64,000 bases of DNA, taken from contig NZ_SNWH01000004.1 in the NCBI RefSeq assembly GCF_004361885.1, positions 62,001 through 126,000 of the forward strand, in the 5' to 3' direction. Within the stretch, counting starts at the first letter, position 1. Every line of letters begins with the position of its first letter. Of the stretch, positions 1 through 8,320 are shown in pieces. The translations under genes and the position numbers were made by a program. The DNA comes from Halomonas ventosae. GTDB taxonomy: Bacteria; Pseudomonadota; Gammaproteobacteria; Pseudomonadales; Halomonadaceae. The notes under the pieces were generated by a model that was given only the letters and a program-made list of their open reading frames with translations, was not told where the DNA came from and did no database searches.

Positions 1-1028
1 CCGCGGGACTGGCCGATGCGCGCTTGATGGCCACCCAACTGCCAGACCTCGATGTGCATCATCCCTGGCCGCTGACCATCGAAGAGGCGACTGATTTGGC
101 GCTGCGCTGCGAGTCGGCCGGACGCGGCATGGCGGGGATCAAGAGCTCCGATGGCGCCAGTCTCTCAAGCGGCGAGGGGGTGCGCGTCTATGCCAACAGT
201 CACGGCTTTCTGGGCAGCCAGCGTGGCAGCCGCCACTCGCTCTCCTGCATGCTGATCGCCGAGGATGAGAGCGGCATGCAGCGCGACTACGACTACACCA
301 GTGCGCGTGCGCCCAGTGATCTGGTCGCCGCCGAAGCGGTGGGCGAGAGCGCCGCCCGGCGAACCCTGAGTCGCCTGGGCGCCCGGCGACCGGCCACTGG
401 GCGCATGCCGGTGCTCTTCGACCCGAGCCTCGCCAGTGGCCTGATCGGTCACCTGATGGGGGCCATCGCCGGGGGAGCTCTGTATCGCCAGGCGTCTTTC
501 CTGTGCGATCGGCTCGATACTCCGCTATTTCCCGAGTGGTTCAGCCTTGGCGAACGGCCCATGGAGGTCGGCGCCATGGCGAGTTCGCCATTCGATGGCG
601 ACGGGGTGCAGACGCGCGACAACGTCTTCGTGCGCGATGGCCGACTGGCCAGCTACATGCTCTCGGCCTACAGTGCCCGGCGGCTGGGCCTTGAGACCAC
701 CGGCAACGCCGGCGGCGCGCGCAACCTGCGCATTACTGCACCGCTGGAGAGCCGTGAAGCCCTGCTTTCCCGGATGGGCCGCGGCGTGCTGGTCACTGAG
801 CTGATGGGACAAGGGGTCAATGGCGTGACCGGTGATTACTCGCGCGGGGCGGCCGGTTTCTGGGTTGAGGAGGGCGAGGTCCGGTATCCAGTGGAGGAAT
901 TCACCATCGCCGGTAACCTGGAAGCCATGTTCCGAGGCCTGCTCGGTGTCGGCGACGATACTGACACCCGCGGCAGCATCCATACCGGCAGCTGGCTGAT
1001 CGACGAGATGATGGTGGCCGGCGGCTAA
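1..1028 (+). CDS. pmbA: PmbA/TldE-family metalloprotease component, C-terminal part (5' end outside window)
   Basis: The reading frame is open to the left edge, so the N-terminus is missing; about 341 residues are visible of a family usually near 450. The visible part carries the PmbA/TldD C-terminal beta-rich domain, including the segments around SSPFDGDGVQTRDN and NLRI, and ends with EMMVAGG. PmbA (TldE) pairs with TldD, which carries the HExxxH zinc site, to form a cytosolic protease that trims peptides such as microcin precursors and the CcdA antitoxin. A possible TTG/ATG start near 24-29 is internal to the family homology and is not the true start. It converges on ptsO across a 64-nt gap. 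Confidence 0.9.
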   Translation, partial: AGLADARLMATQLPDLDVHHPWPLTIEEATDLALRCESAGRGMAGIKSSDGASLSSGEGVRVYANSHGFLGSQRGSRHSLSCMLIAEDESGMQRDYDYTSARAPSDLVAAEAVGESAARRTLSRLGARRPATGRMPVLFDPSLASGLIGHLMGAIAGGALYRQASFLCDRLDTPLFPEWFSLGERPMEVGAMASSPFDGDGVQTRDNVFVRDGRLASYMLSAYSARRLGLETTGNAGGARNLRITAPLESREALLSRMGRGVLVTELMGQGVNGVTGDYSRGAAGFWVEEGEVRYPVEEFTIAGNLEAMFRGLLGVGDDTDTRGSIHTGSWLIDEMMVAGG

Positions 1029-1092
1029 GCCGGCCCTGGGCCGCCACGCGCAGCAAGAGCGCTCGCTTCCCAGCCATAGGCTTGTCTCGGGT

Positions 1093-1362
1093 TCAGCTAT
1101 CTTCCTCGAAGCGGGCCTCGAAGAGCTGGGTGATCGCTTCCAGGGCTTCCTCGGCCTCTTCGCCTTCGGTGCAGATCTCAAGCTCGGTGCCGCAGGGGGC
1201 CGCGAGAATCAGCAACGACATAATATTGCTGGCATCGGCCTGCTGGTCTCCGCGGTATACGCTGACCCGGGCATCGAATGGCTGGCAGCACTGCACCAGC
1301 TTGGTGGCGGCGCGGGCATGCAGGCCACGCCGGTTGGTGAGGGTCAGCTTGCGACTCGGCAC
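1093..1362 (-). CDS. ptsO: Nitrogen-PTS phosphocarrier protein NPr (HPr family)
   Basis: An 89-residue HPr-fold protein. The phosphorylated histidine is His15 in GLHARA, and a DASNIMSLL segment follows in the region of HPr Ser46. The position behind rapZ and ptsN identifies it as NPr of the nitrogen PTS rather than the sugar-PTS HPr: PtsP passes phosphate to NPr and then to EIIA-Ntr (ptsN). The start is GTG at 1362, three bases after the rapZ stop, so it is translated as the last gene of the rpoN-hpf-ptsN-rapZ-ptsO run. The acidic C-terminus ends in EEDS. Confidence 0.93.
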   Translation of the reverse strand: MPSRKLTLTNRRGLHARAATKLVQCCQPFDARVSVYRGDQQADASNIMSLLILAAPCGTELEICTEGEEAEEALEAITQLFEARFEEDS

Positions 1363-1365
1363 GCG

Positions 1366-2286
1366 TCAGCTTCCTTGTGTTGCAGGGCTGTCTTCGGCCA
1401 GTTCTCGAGCGGCAGGCAGGGTGAGCTGTACGCCCAGTTCGCGATGGCGCAGCCGCACCCCGTCCTGCCGGCTCGCCAGCCGGTCGGCGAGGCGCTCGGC
1501 CAGGTAGACCGAGCGGTGCTGGCCGCCAGTGCAGCCGATGGCCACGGTGAGGTAGCTGCGCTGACTGGCCTGATAGTGCGGCAGCCAGCGCTCCATCCAG
1601 GCGAGGATGTCGTCGAGCATCTCGCCGACGACGGGGTAGCTGTCGAGGAAGGCGATGATGCGGGGGTCGCGTCCCGTGGCATCGCGCAGTGCCGGATCCC
1701 AGTAGGGGTTGGGTAGACAGCGAGCATCAAAGACGATGTCGGCATCCAGCGGCACGCCACGCTTGAAGCCGAAGGACTCCACGGTCAGGGTCATGCGCTC
1801 GGCTCGATGGCTGGCGACCTGGTCGGTGATACGGCTGCGAAGCTCATGCACCGAGAGCCGCGTGGTGTCGATCACCAGGTCGGCGAGGTCGCGGATCCCG
1901 GACAGCGACTGCTCCTCGGTATCGATGGCTTCGGCGAGGGTCATGTCGCTGCCGCGGGTCAGTGGATGGCGGCGGCGGGTTTGCGAGAAGCGTTCGAGGA
2001 GAATCCGCACATCGCTGGTCAGGTAGATCACTTGGCACTCCACCTGGCGCCCGCGTAACTCCTCGAGCAATTCAGGAAAGCGCTCCAGGGCGTCGGGCAG
2101 GTTGCGGGCATCGATGCTGACGGCGATCGACGAGCGTAGCGAGCGGCTCGCCTGGAGTTCATCGATGAGCGGTCCCAGCAGCATCGCCGGCAGATTGTCG
2201 ATGGTGTAGTAGCCTAGATCCTCCAGCGCCTGCAGCGCGATCGACTTGCCGGACCCCGACCGGCCACTGATGATCACTAACTGCAT
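1366..2286 (-). CDS. rapZ: RNase adapter protein RapZ (YvcJ family P-loop protein)
   Basis: A 306-residue protein with an N-terminal Walker A motif GRSGSGKS at residues 8-15 and the C-terminal RapZ domain with GCTGGQHRSV. In E. coli RapZ binds the small RNA GlmZ and guides RNase E to it, which tunes GlmS and so the supply of glucosamine-6-phosphate for peptidoglycan and LPS. It also binds nucleotide. It is about 20 residues longer than E. coli RapZ because of a C-terminal tail. It lies between ptsN and ptsO as in E. coli. No glmY or glmZ RNA is visible in this window, so the RNA partner is not established here. Confidence 0.95.
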   Translation of the reverse strand: MQLVIISGRSGSGKSIALQALEDLGYYTIDNLPAMLLGPLIDELQASRSLRSSIAVSIDARNLPDALERFPELLEELRGRQVECQVIYLTSDVRILLERFSQTRRRHPLTRGSDMTLAEAIDTEEQSLSGIRDLADLVIDTTRLSVHELRSRITDQVASHRAERMTLTVESFGFKRGVPLDADIVFDARCLPNPYWDPALRDATGRDPRIIAFLDSYPVVGEMLDDILAWMERWLPHYQASQRSYLTVAIGCTGGQHRSVYLAERLADRLASRQDGVRLRHRELGVQLTLPAARELAEDSPATQGS

Positions 2287-2332
2287 GCGGGTCTCCTGAT
2301 CGTGGCATGTCCCGGCAGGTCAGCGGATAGCT

Positions 2333-2812
2333 TCACTGGCTGCCGGCCGAAGCCTGTCGTCGGATCGCCTCAATGAGGCGCTCGTGAAGTTCGCGCTGGC
2401 TGGTACTCTGGCGCAGCCTGGCACGGGTATCGGCATCGTTCATTACGCCGGCGACCTGGCCGAGCAGGGCCAGATGGGCCTCATCGGCCTCCTCCGGCAC
2501 CACTAGCACGAACACTAGATCGACCGGCTCGCCGTCGATGGCGTCGAAATCCACTGGCTCATTGAGCTTGAGGAAGCCGGCGATGGGGGCCTTGCAGTGC
2601 GGGTTGCGGGCATGGGGTATGGCAACCCCGTTGCCGATGCCGGTACTGCCCAGTCGCTCGCGGCCGATCAGCCGGCTGAAGACCTCCTGGCTGTCGAGGC
2701 TAGGCGTGTTCTGGGCGATGAAGGTGCTGAAGAACTCCAGCACTCGCTTCTTGCTTCCCCCCGGTACGTCGAAGAGGGTGCGCTCGGGGGGAAGGATGGC
2801 GTCCAGTGTCAT
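2333..2812 (-). CDS. ptsN: Nitrogen-PTS EIIA component (EIIA-Ntr)
   Basis: A 159-residue PTS EIIA type-2 (fructose/mannitol-like) domain. The phosphorylated histidine is His67 in GVAIPHARN. The ATG at 2812 starts MTLDAILPP, which matches the family start; a longer open frame upstream is the hpf gene read out of frame. EIIA-Ntr is the end point of the PtsP-NPr-PtsN phosphorelay and, in other bacteria, controls potassium uptake, nitrogen balance and other targets by protein contact. It follows hpf after 7 nt. Confidence 0.95.
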   Translation of the reverse strand: MTLDAILPPERTLFDVPGGSKKRVLEFFSTFIAQNTPSLDSQEVFSRLIGRERLGSTGIGNGVAIPHARNPHCKAPIAGFLKLNEPVDFDAIDGEPVDLVFVLVVPEEADEAHLALLGQVAGVMNDADTRARLRQSTSQRELHERLIEAIRRQASAGSQ

Positions 2813-2819
2813 GACGGAA

Positions 2820-3128
2820 TCAACGAGCGCCGGCGCCTTGGGCGCGGGCCTGGGCCTTTTCCTTGTGCTTGACCAGTTGGCGATCGATCTTGTCGGCCAG
2901 CGCATCGATGGCCGCGTACATGTCGTTGTCCATGGCTTCGGCATGCAGTTCGGCACCGGCAGCATGCAGCGTGCAGGCGGCTTGTTGGCGCTCCTTCTCC
3001 ACGGAGAGGGTGACCTGCACGGTGGTGATGTTGTCGTAGTGGCGCTCAATGCGGGCGAGCTTATCTTGTACATAGTCACGCAGAGCGTCGGTCAGTTCCA
3101 CATGGTGTCCGGTGATATTGACTTGCAT
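2820..3128 (-). CDS. hpf: Ribosome hibernation promoting factor (short HPF/RaiA family)
   Basis: A 102-residue protein beginning MQVNITGHHVELTDAL, the classic start of short HPF, with the basic alpha-beta fold that binds the 30S decoding site in stationary phase and promotes 100S dimers. The start at 3128 is chosen because AAGGAG lies seven bases upstream on the minus strand. An in-frame ATG 20 codons further out has no family similarity. It is placed between rpoN and ptsN as in E. coli and pseudomonads. Confidence 0.95.
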   Translation of the reverse strand: MQVNITGHHVELTDALRDYVQDKLARIERHYDNITTVQVTLSVEKERQQAACTLHAAGAELHAEAMDNDMYAAIDALADKIDRQLVKHKEKAQARAQGAGAR

Positions 3129-3161
3129 GACATGCTCCTTGCTCTTCTGGGTTGTAGGTCG

Positions 3162-3167
3162 ATTGTA
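3162..3167 (-). promoter_or_regulatory. Possible -10 element (TACAAT) for hpf
   Basis: On the minus strand TACAAT lies 34 nt upstream of the hpf start, preceded by an A-rich spacer but with no good -35 match. It could allow hpf-ptsN-rapZ-ptsO to be expressed apart from rpoN, as in stationary phase. This is an inference from sequence only. Confidence 0.3.
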
Positions 3168-3239
3168 ACCCTTTTTGCTGTTCTGCATAGCCCCTCCGCC
3201 GGGGCATGGAAGAGGCAGATGACCGATGTCATTTCAACT

Positions 3240-3258
3240 GCTTGCGCCTGACGCAAGC
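3240..3258 (-). terminator. Hairpin downstream of rpoN
   Basis: A perfect 7-bp stem (GCTTGCG with CGCAAGC, 5-nt loop) lies 26 nt past the rpoN stop in the 156-nt rpoN-hpf gap. There is no strong U-tract, so it may attenuate or protect the 3' end rather than fully terminate. Confidence 0.4.
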
Positions 3259-3284
3259 GCCGCGTCAAGCTGGTGTCAGGGCAC

Positions 3285-4709
3285 TCAGCGCAGCCGCTTG
3301 CGTTCGCTGGAGGAGGGGATATTCATCGCTTCGCGGTACTTGGCGACCGTGCGCCGTGCGACACGGATCCCGGCCTCGTCGAGCAGCGTGACCAGCTTGC
3401 TGTCAGAAAGCGGCTTGCGCGCGGGCTCGTCCTGGATCAGCTTGCGGATGTGGGCGCGGATGGCGGTGCTGGAATGGGCGTCCCTCTCGCCGCTGGCCCC
3501 TCCCACCTGGCTGGAAAAGAAGTACTTGAGCTCGAACATGCCGCGCGGCGTGTGGATGAACTTCTGGGTGGTGACTCGCGAGATAGTCGACTCATGCAAT
3601 TCCACTGCCTGGGCGATGTCGGCCAGGATCAGCGGTTTCATCGCCTCCTCGCCATGCTCCAGGAAGTCGAGCTGACGCGCGATGATCTCTCGACCCACCC
3701 GCAGCAGCGTATCGTTGCGGCTGGAGAGGCTCTTAATCAGCCAGCGGGCCTCCTGCAGGCGGTCCTTGAGAAACTGGTTGTCCTCGCTCTTGTCGCCCCG
3801 GCGGATCAGTGCGGGATAATCGGGCTGGATACGCAGTCGCGGCATGGCCTCCGAGTTGAGCTCCACCCGCCAGCCCTCTCGGCTGTGGCGAGCGATCAGG
3901 TCGGGTATGGCGTAGGCGTTGTCGCTGTCGGCGAAGCCGCTGCCGGGGCGCGGGTCCAGCGAGCGCACCCGCGCGATCACGCTGTCCAGGGCGCTGTCAT
4001 CGAGGCCGAGGCGGCGCTTGAGCAGGCGGCGGTCGTCGCCGGCGAGCGCCTCGAGGAACTGGCGTACCAGGCGGCGCGCCTGCGGCAGCAGCGCAGTGGT
4101 CTCGGGCTGGTTCGCTAGTTGCAGCATCAGGCACTCGCGCAGGTCGCGGGCAAAGACGCCGGTAGGCTCGAACTGCTGCAGGCGCAGCAGCACTTGCTCC
4201 ACTTCGCGCGTCTGGAGATCCCCGAGATCCTGGGCACGAAGGCCGTCGCGGATCTCCTCCAGCGGCTGGGTCAGGTAGCCATCGCCGTTGACGCTGTCGA
4301 TCAGACTTTCGGCGATGCGCTGCTGGCGCTCGTTCAGGTCAGTCATGGCCAGCTGCCAGGCCAGGTGGCCCTGGAGGCTCTGGCCCGATGCCTGGCGCTC
4401 GAAGTCCGGGCCCTCGCCACTGCCACCGGTGGGCGCGGTGCCGAGGTCCTGGTAGGTGTCAGACCAGTCGCTGTCGGTGCTGAGCTGGTCGGGAATCTCG
4501 CTGGCCCACGCTTCGTCGGTCGCCTCGTTCACCGCCTGCTCGCCGAAGTCATCCTCGACCTCGAGCATGGGGTTGGATTCCAGTGCCTGCTGGATCTCCT
4601 GTTGCAGGTCCAGGGTCGAGAGCTGCAGCAGCGCGATGGCCTGCTGCAGCTGAGGGGTCATGGTCAGCTGGGTGCCGACGCGTAGTTGCAGAGACGCCTT
4701 CATGGTCAT
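3285..4709 (-). CDS. rpoN: RNA polymerase sigma-54 factor
   Basis: A 474-residue sigma-54. It has the Gln-rich region I (LQLRVGTQLTMTPQLQQAIA), an acidic region II, the core-binding domain, a helix-turn-helix, and near the C-terminus the RpoN box ARRTVAKYRE (residues 451-460) that reads the -24 element. It directs transcription that depends on AAA+ enhancer-binding proteins. The ATG at 4709 is preferred because GAGGG lies about ten bases upstream; the second ATG at 4703 is possible. It follows lptB with a 142-nt gap that contains a sigma-54-type promoter reading toward it (4783-4798), suggesting autoregulation. Confidence 0.97.
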   Translation of the reverse strand: MTMKASLQLRVGTQLTMTPQLQQAIALLQLSTLDLQQEIQQALESNPMLEVEDDFGEQAVNEATDEAWASEIPDQLSTDSDWSDTYQDLGTAPTGGSGEGPDFERQASGQSLQGHLAWQLAMTDLNERQQRIAESLIDSVNGDGYLTQPLEEIRDGLRAQDLGDLQTREVEQVLLRLQQFEPTGVFARDLRECLMLQLANQPETTALLPQARRLVRQFLEALAGDDRRLLKRRLGLDDSALDSVIARVRSLDPRPGSGFADSDNAYAIPDLIARHSREGWRVELNSEAMPRLRIQPDYPALIRRGDKSEDNQFLKDRLQEARWLIKSLSSRNDTLLRVGREIIARQLDFLEHGEEAMKPLILADIAQAVELHESTISRVTTQKFIHTPRGMFELKYFFSSQVGGASGERDAHSSTAIRAHIRKLIQDEPARKPLSDSKLVTLLDEAGIRVARRTVAKYREAMNIPSSSERKRLR

Positions 4710-4782
4710 GAAATCAGCGCCCTCGGTTTGCCGAAAACCCTCAGCCTAGTCCCTGCTGCCGAGGCGTTGCAAGCATGCATCT

Positions 4783-4798
4783 AGCAATAACCGTGCCA
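4783..4798 (-). promoter_or_regulatory. Sigma-54 (-24/-12) promoter upstream of rpoN
   Basis: On the minus strand the sequence reads TGGCACG, four bases, TTGCT. This matches the core sigma-54 consensus (TGGCACG-N4-TTGCW) at every defined position with the obligatory 10-nt spacing between GG and GC. It predicts a transcript start near 4772 and a leader of about 63 nt before rpoN. The only gene directly downstream is rpoN itself, so this is likely a self-regulatory site, either activating or acting as a bound-holoenzyme roadblock to read-through from the lpt genes. Confidence 0.75.
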
Positions 4799-4810
4799 CA
4801 GTAATCTCCA

Positions 4811-4831
4811 TGCCATTTCCTAACGCTGGCA
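4811..4831. promoter_or_regulatory. Inverted repeat TGCCA-N11-TGGCA next to the sigma-54 promoter
   Basis: A dyad with 5-bp perfect arms whose centre is about 23 bp upstream of the -24 element edge. It may be a regulator site, but it is closer than typical enhancers (about 80-150 bp) and could be chance. Confidence 0.25.
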
Positions 4832-4841
4832 AACATGATCG

Positions 4842-4855
4842 CTGAGTGCGCTCAG
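4842..4855 (-). other. Short hairpin over the lptB stop codon
   Basis: CTGAG, a 4-nt TGCG loop, CTCAG: a perfect 5-bp stem including the lptB stop codon. It may weaken read-through from lptB to rpoN, or be chance. Confidence 0.25.
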
Positions 4856-5580
4856 AGGCGGAAGTCTTCGCCCAGGTAGACCTCGCGGACCCGCTGATCG
4901 GCAAGTATCGCCTCGGCATTGCCTTCGGCGATGATGCGCCCATCGCCGACGATGTAGGCGGAGTCGCAGATGTCGAGGGTGTCGCGGACATTGTGGTCGG
5001 TGATCAGCACGCCGATCTCGCGGGCCTTGAGCTGGCGGATGATACCCTTGATCTCGCCCACCGAGATGGGGTCGACACCGGCAAAGGGTTCGTCGAGGAG
5101 GATGAAGAGCGGCTCGGTGGCCAGCGCCCGGGCGATTTCCACCCGGCGACGTTCTCCCCCGGAGAGGCTCATGCCGAGGTTGTTGCGGATATGCGTCACG
5201 TGGAAGTCCTCGAGCAGTTGCTCCTGTCGAGTGCGGCGCGCGTCGCGGTCGAGATCCTTGCGTGTCTCGAGAATCGCCATGATGTTGTCGGCGACTGACA
5301 GCTTGCGGAAGATCGAGGCTTCCTGGGGCAGATAGCCGATACCCGCCCGTGCCCGCTCATGCATGGCCGCCGTGGAGAGGTCGAGATCGTCGATACGCAC
5401 GTTCCCGGCATCGGCGCGCACCAGGCCGACGATCATGTAGAACGAGGTGGTCTTGCCGGCGCCGTTGGGGCCGAGTAGCCCGATGATTTGTCCCTGTTTG
5501 ATGGACAGGCTGATGTCCTGCACCACCCGACGTTGCTTGTAGCTCTTGGCCAGATGGTGAGCGCTCAGGGTCTTCATCAC
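4852..5580 (-). CDS. lptB: LPS export ABC transporter ATPase LptB
   Basis: A 242-residue ABC ATPase with Walker A GPNGAGKT (residues 37-44), signature LSGGE (139-143), Walker B FILLDE (159-164) and the switch histidine in ITDHN. It powers LptFG in the inner membrane, which lifts LPS onto the LptC-LptA bridge. The start overlaps the lptA stop by four bases, so the genes are translationally coupled. The lptC-lptA-lptB-rpoN order matches E. coli. The lptF and lptG genes are not in this window. Confidence 0.97.
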   Translation of the reverse strand: MMKTLSAHHLAKSYKQRRVVQDISLSIKQGQIIGLLGPNGAGKTTSFYMIVGLVRADAGNVRIDDLDLSTAAMHERARAGIGYLPQEASIFRKLSVADNIMAILETRKDLDRDARRTRQEQLLEDFHVTHIRNNLGMSLSGGERRRVEIARALATEPLFILLDEPFAGVDPISVGEIKGIIRQLKAREIGVLITDHNVRDTLDICDSAYIVGDGRIIAEGNAEAILADQRVREVYLGEDFRL

Positions 5581-6107
5581 TGAGCGCCTTGCTGCTCGGG
5601 GTCGAGCGTCATGCGCACGCGTTGGCGCTCTTCGACACCTTCGGCCTCGGCACGAGCCTGGACCACGCGACGGTCGAGAAAGTATTCCAGGTAGCCACCG
5701 ACGAAGGTGTTGTCGCCCTTGTGCAGTTCGGCCCGGTCGATCATCTCGATACGCCGCTCGGCGACGTGGTAGACGATGGTGCGTCCCCAGCCTTTCACCA
5801 GGGGTTCATCCGGGGCGGGCTTCTGCTCGATGTAGGCGCGCTCGCCGGTGGCGGAGGCGCGAGCCAGCTGGCCCTGGTCGTTACGCTGTATTTCCACTCG
5901 GGCCCCGGTCAGTCGCATGCTGCCCTGGCGGATGTCCACGTCGCCGGTATAGACGGCGGTACCGGCACGTTCGTCGAGATCGAGGCGGTCAGCCTCAACC
6001 TCAATGGGGGCGCTGGCATCACCCTTGAGGGCCAGCACCGGGGCGCTGCCCAGCAACAGGCCGATGATGCCGAGGGTCAGCAGGGGGGCGAAGGTGTGTC
6101 GCGTCAT
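5577..6107 (-). CDS. lptA: Periplasmic LPS transport protein LptA
   Basis: A 176-residue protein with an N-terminal signal peptide (hydrophobic core [12 protein letters not shown], likely cleavage after VLA at residue 26), followed by an OstA-type beta-jellyroll beginning [21 protein letters not shown]. It forms the periplasmic bridge that passes LPS from LptC to the outer-membrane LptD. Four-base overlaps tie it to lptC upstream and lptB downstream. Confidence 0.95.
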   Translation of the reverse strand: MTRHTFAPLLTLGIIGLLLGSAPVLALKGDASAPIEVEADRLDLDERAGTAVYTGDVDIRQGSMRLTGARVEIQRNDQGQLARASATGERAYIEQKPAPDEPLVKGWGRTIVYHVAERRIEMIDRAELHKGDNTFVGGYLEYFLDRRVVQARAEAEGVEERQRVRMTLDPEQQGAQ

Positions 6108-6688
6108 GACTCGGGTTCCTCGCGGGTGGCGGGCGGATGGTAACCGCGCACATTGTCGGTCAGCCGGGCGCGGTTGTCATTGATCCAGGCATCGAAGCGC
6201 TCGCCGCGCATCCACTGGGGTGGCTGGCGCAGTAGCGCCGGGGTGTCGCTCCAGGCATGGCCGCTGTCGGCGTCGAAGTGAAGCACTTCGGTATCGAGCT
6301 GCCAGCGCTCGGCAGGGGCCAGCAGTCGCGCCTCGCCGGAGAGGGTTAGCGGGTTGCCGCCTGCTCCAAGGGTGCCGCGCGCACTGCTGACTAGCCAGAC
6401 CCGTCCTGTATTGTCCAGCAGCCGTCCCTGCGGTCGCTCGAGGCGGGTGATGTCATCGTGTGGTGTGTGGGACAGGCGCGGGGTATCGAGCCGCTGGTGG
6501 GGACGCCCCTGGGCATCGAAGCGGGTCAGTTGTGCGTCTTCCAGGTAGTAGTCTGGCTCGCCGGTCGTGTCGCCGGGGATGGGTCCGATAGGCGGGGTGT
6601 TGCGCAGGTCTAGCACTGCCAGTCCGCCGCCCAGCAGCAGCAATAGTAGTATCAGGCCGGTATGAAAGCCGGGGCGTGGCAGGCGCAT
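6104..6688 (-). CDS. lptC: LPS export protein LptC
   Basis: A 194-residue bitopic protein with one N-terminal membrane helix (GLILLLLLLGGGLAVLDL) and a periplasmic LptC domain containing YYLEDAQLTRFDAQG, typical of the family. It takes LPS from the LptB2FG extractor and hands it to LptA. It is somewhat divergent, as LptC usually is, but its position between kdsC and lptA makes the call firm. The start lies four bases past the kdsC stop. Confidence 0.93.
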   Translation of the reverse strand: MRLPRPGFHTGLILLLLLLGGGLAVLDLRNTPPIGPIPGDTTGEPDYYLEDAQLTRFDAQGRPHQRLDTPRLSHTPHDDITRLERPQGRLLDNTGRVWLVSSARGTLGAGGNPLTLSGEARLLAPAERWQLDTEVLHFDADSGHAWSDTPALLRQPPQWMRGERFDAWINDNRARLTDNVRGYHPPATREEPES

Positions 6689-6691
6689 GGG

Positions 6692-7249
6692 TCAGGTTGC
6701 GCCATGCAGGTAGGTGTCGAGCACTGCATCCCAATGCCCCTGGGTCTGGAGCAGGGTGTCGCAGATCTCGCGCACTGCGCCATGCCCGCCCGCGGCCTCG
6801 GTGACCCAGTCGGCTTGCTTGCGGATATAGGCCGGTGCGTCGGGCACGCTGATGCCGACCCCGGCACGCCGGATGGCGGCCACGTCGGGCATGTCGTCCC
6901 CGCAGTAGGCGACTTGCTCGAGCTCTAGCCCCAGGCGGCTTGAAAGTTCGCGCAGCACGCTGAGCTTCTTCTCGGCCCGCTGGAAGACATGCTTGACGCC
7001 CAGCGCAGCGGCGCGTTGGCTGACCATCGGCGAGTCGCGTCCAGTGATGAAGGCCACCACGATGCCGGCACGCTGCGCCAGCTTGATGCCATGGCCATCG
7101 TGGCTGTGGAAGGCCTTGATCTCAACGCCGTCGGCCTGGAAGTAGAGGCGTCCGTCGGTAAGCACGCCGTCCACGTCTAGGGCGAGCAGGCGGACGTGAC
7201 GCAGGCGGTCGACCAGTTGGCTGTCGAGCAAGGGGGGGTCGAGTTTCAT
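6692..7249 (-). CDS. kdsC: 3-deoxy-D-manno-octulosonate-8-phosphate phosphatase (HAD superfamily)
   Basis: A 185-residue HAD phosphatase of the small C0 type. It has DVDGVLTDG (nucleophile Asp25 and acid/base Asp27), FITGRDSP as motif II, and CGDDMPD as motif IV. It removes phosphate from Kdo-8-P to give Kdo for the LPS inner core. The start at 7249 is chosen because GGAG lies just upstream on the minus strand and MKLDPPLL opens the conserved region; a longer frame to 7321 is not supported. It lies downstream of kdsD, the isomerase for the same pathway. Confidence 0.95.
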   Translation of the reverse strand: MKLDPPLLDSQLVDRLRHVRLLALDVDGVLTDGRLYFQADGVEIKAFHSHDGHGIKLAQRAGIVVAFITGRDSPMVSQRAAALGVKHVFQRAEKKLSVLRELSSRLGLELEQVAYCGDDMPDVAAIRRAGVGISVPDAPAYIRKQADWVTEAAGGHGAVREICDTLLQTQGHWDAVLDTYLHGAT

Positions 7250-7292
7250 GATGTCTCCAACAATCCGGGGCTTGGGGTGGGCATACAGGGTG

Positions 7293-8288
7293 TCAGATGA
7301 CCCCGCTGGCAAGCAGGTCATGCATGTGCAGGGCGCCGACCGGTCGGCCGTGGGGATCGACCACGGCCAGTGCCGAGATACGGTTGTCCTCCATGATGCG
7401 TACCGCCTCGGCAGCCAGGGTATCGTGAGCGATCCGCTTGCCGGGGCGGGTCATGACATCGTCGACGGTGAGGCCTGAGAGGTCGCTGTGCTGATCGAGG
7501 GTGCGGCGCAGGTCGCCGTCGGTGTAGACCCCGGCCAGGCGATCGTCGGCATCGACTACGCAGGTGAAGCCCAGTCCCTGGCGGGTGATCTCCAGCAGGG
7601 CATCGCGCAGCGGACTGCCCAAGGCAACCCTGGGCAGTCGAGCGCCGTCGTGCATCAGGTCGCTGACTCGCAGCAGCAGGCGCTTGCCCAGGCTGCCGCC
7701 GGGGTGGGAGAGGGCGAAGTCCTCGGCGGTGAAGCCGCGCGATTCGAGCAGCGCTACGGCCAGGGCATCGCCGAGCGCCAGGGCGGCCGTGGTGGAGGAG
7801 GTCGGCGCCAGGTCCAGTGGACAGGCTTCCCGCGTGACCCCGGCATCCAGGTGAGCATCGGCGTGCCGTGCCAGGGTTGAGCCCGGCCGACCGGTCATGC
7901 TGATTAACGGGGTTCCCATACGCTTGAGCAGCGGCAGCAGAGCGGTGACCTCGGCGGTTTCGCCGGAGTTGGAGAGCGCCAGCACCACGTCGCCGCGGGT
8001 AATCATGCCCAGATCGCCATGGCTGGCCTCGCCGGGATGCACGAAGAAGGCTGGCGTGCCGGTGCTGGCCAAGGTGGCGGCGATCTTGCCGGCGATATGC
8101 CCAGACTTGCCCATGCCGGTGACCACCACGCGGCCGCGACAAGCCAGGATCAGGTCGCAGGCATGGTCGAAGGCGCCATTAAGGCGTCCGATCAGGGCGC
8201 CGATGGCCTGCTGTTCCAGTTCCAGGGTGCGGCGGGCACTGTCGCGCAGCAGGGATGTGTCGACCGCGGGGGAGGCATCATGGGTCAT
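7293..8288 (-). CDS. kdsD: D-arabinose-5-phosphate isomerase
   Basis: A 331-residue protein with an N-terminal SIS sugar-isomerase domain (GMGKSGHIAGK, ALSNSGETAE) followed by two CBS repeats (LMHDGARLPRV and DVMTRPGKRI regions). It converts ribulose-5-phosphate to arabinose-5-phosphate, the first committed step to Kdo. The ATG at 8288 gives the usual family length (E. coli is 328 aa); the open frame continues upstream without similarity. It sits between yrbG and kdsC as in E. coli. Confidence 0.95.
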   Translation of the reverse strand: MTHDASPAVDTSLLRDSARRTLELEQQAIGALIGRLNGAFDHACDLILACRGRVVVTGMGKSGHIAGKIAATLASTGTPAFFVHPGEASHGDLGMITRGDVVLALSNSGETAEVTALLPLLKRMGTPLISMTGRPGSTLARHADAHLDAGVTREACPLDLAPTSSTTAALALGDALAVALLESRGFTAEDFALSHPGGSLGKRLLLRVSDLMHDGARLPRVALGSPLRDALLEITRQGLGFTCVVDADDRLAGVYTDGDLRRTLDQHSDLSGLTVDDVMTRPGKRIAHDTLAAEAVRIMEDNRISALAVVDPHGRPVGALHMHDLLASGVI

Positions 8289-8320
8289 AATGGTGATTGT
8301 TATCCGTTGTGGGGTTTCAC

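Noticed and set aside
1029-1092. CGGCC-CTG-GGCCG palindrome between pmbA and ptsO as a terminator
   Set aside because: The stem is only 5 bp, with a 3-nt loop and no U-tract on either strand. It is too weak to call.
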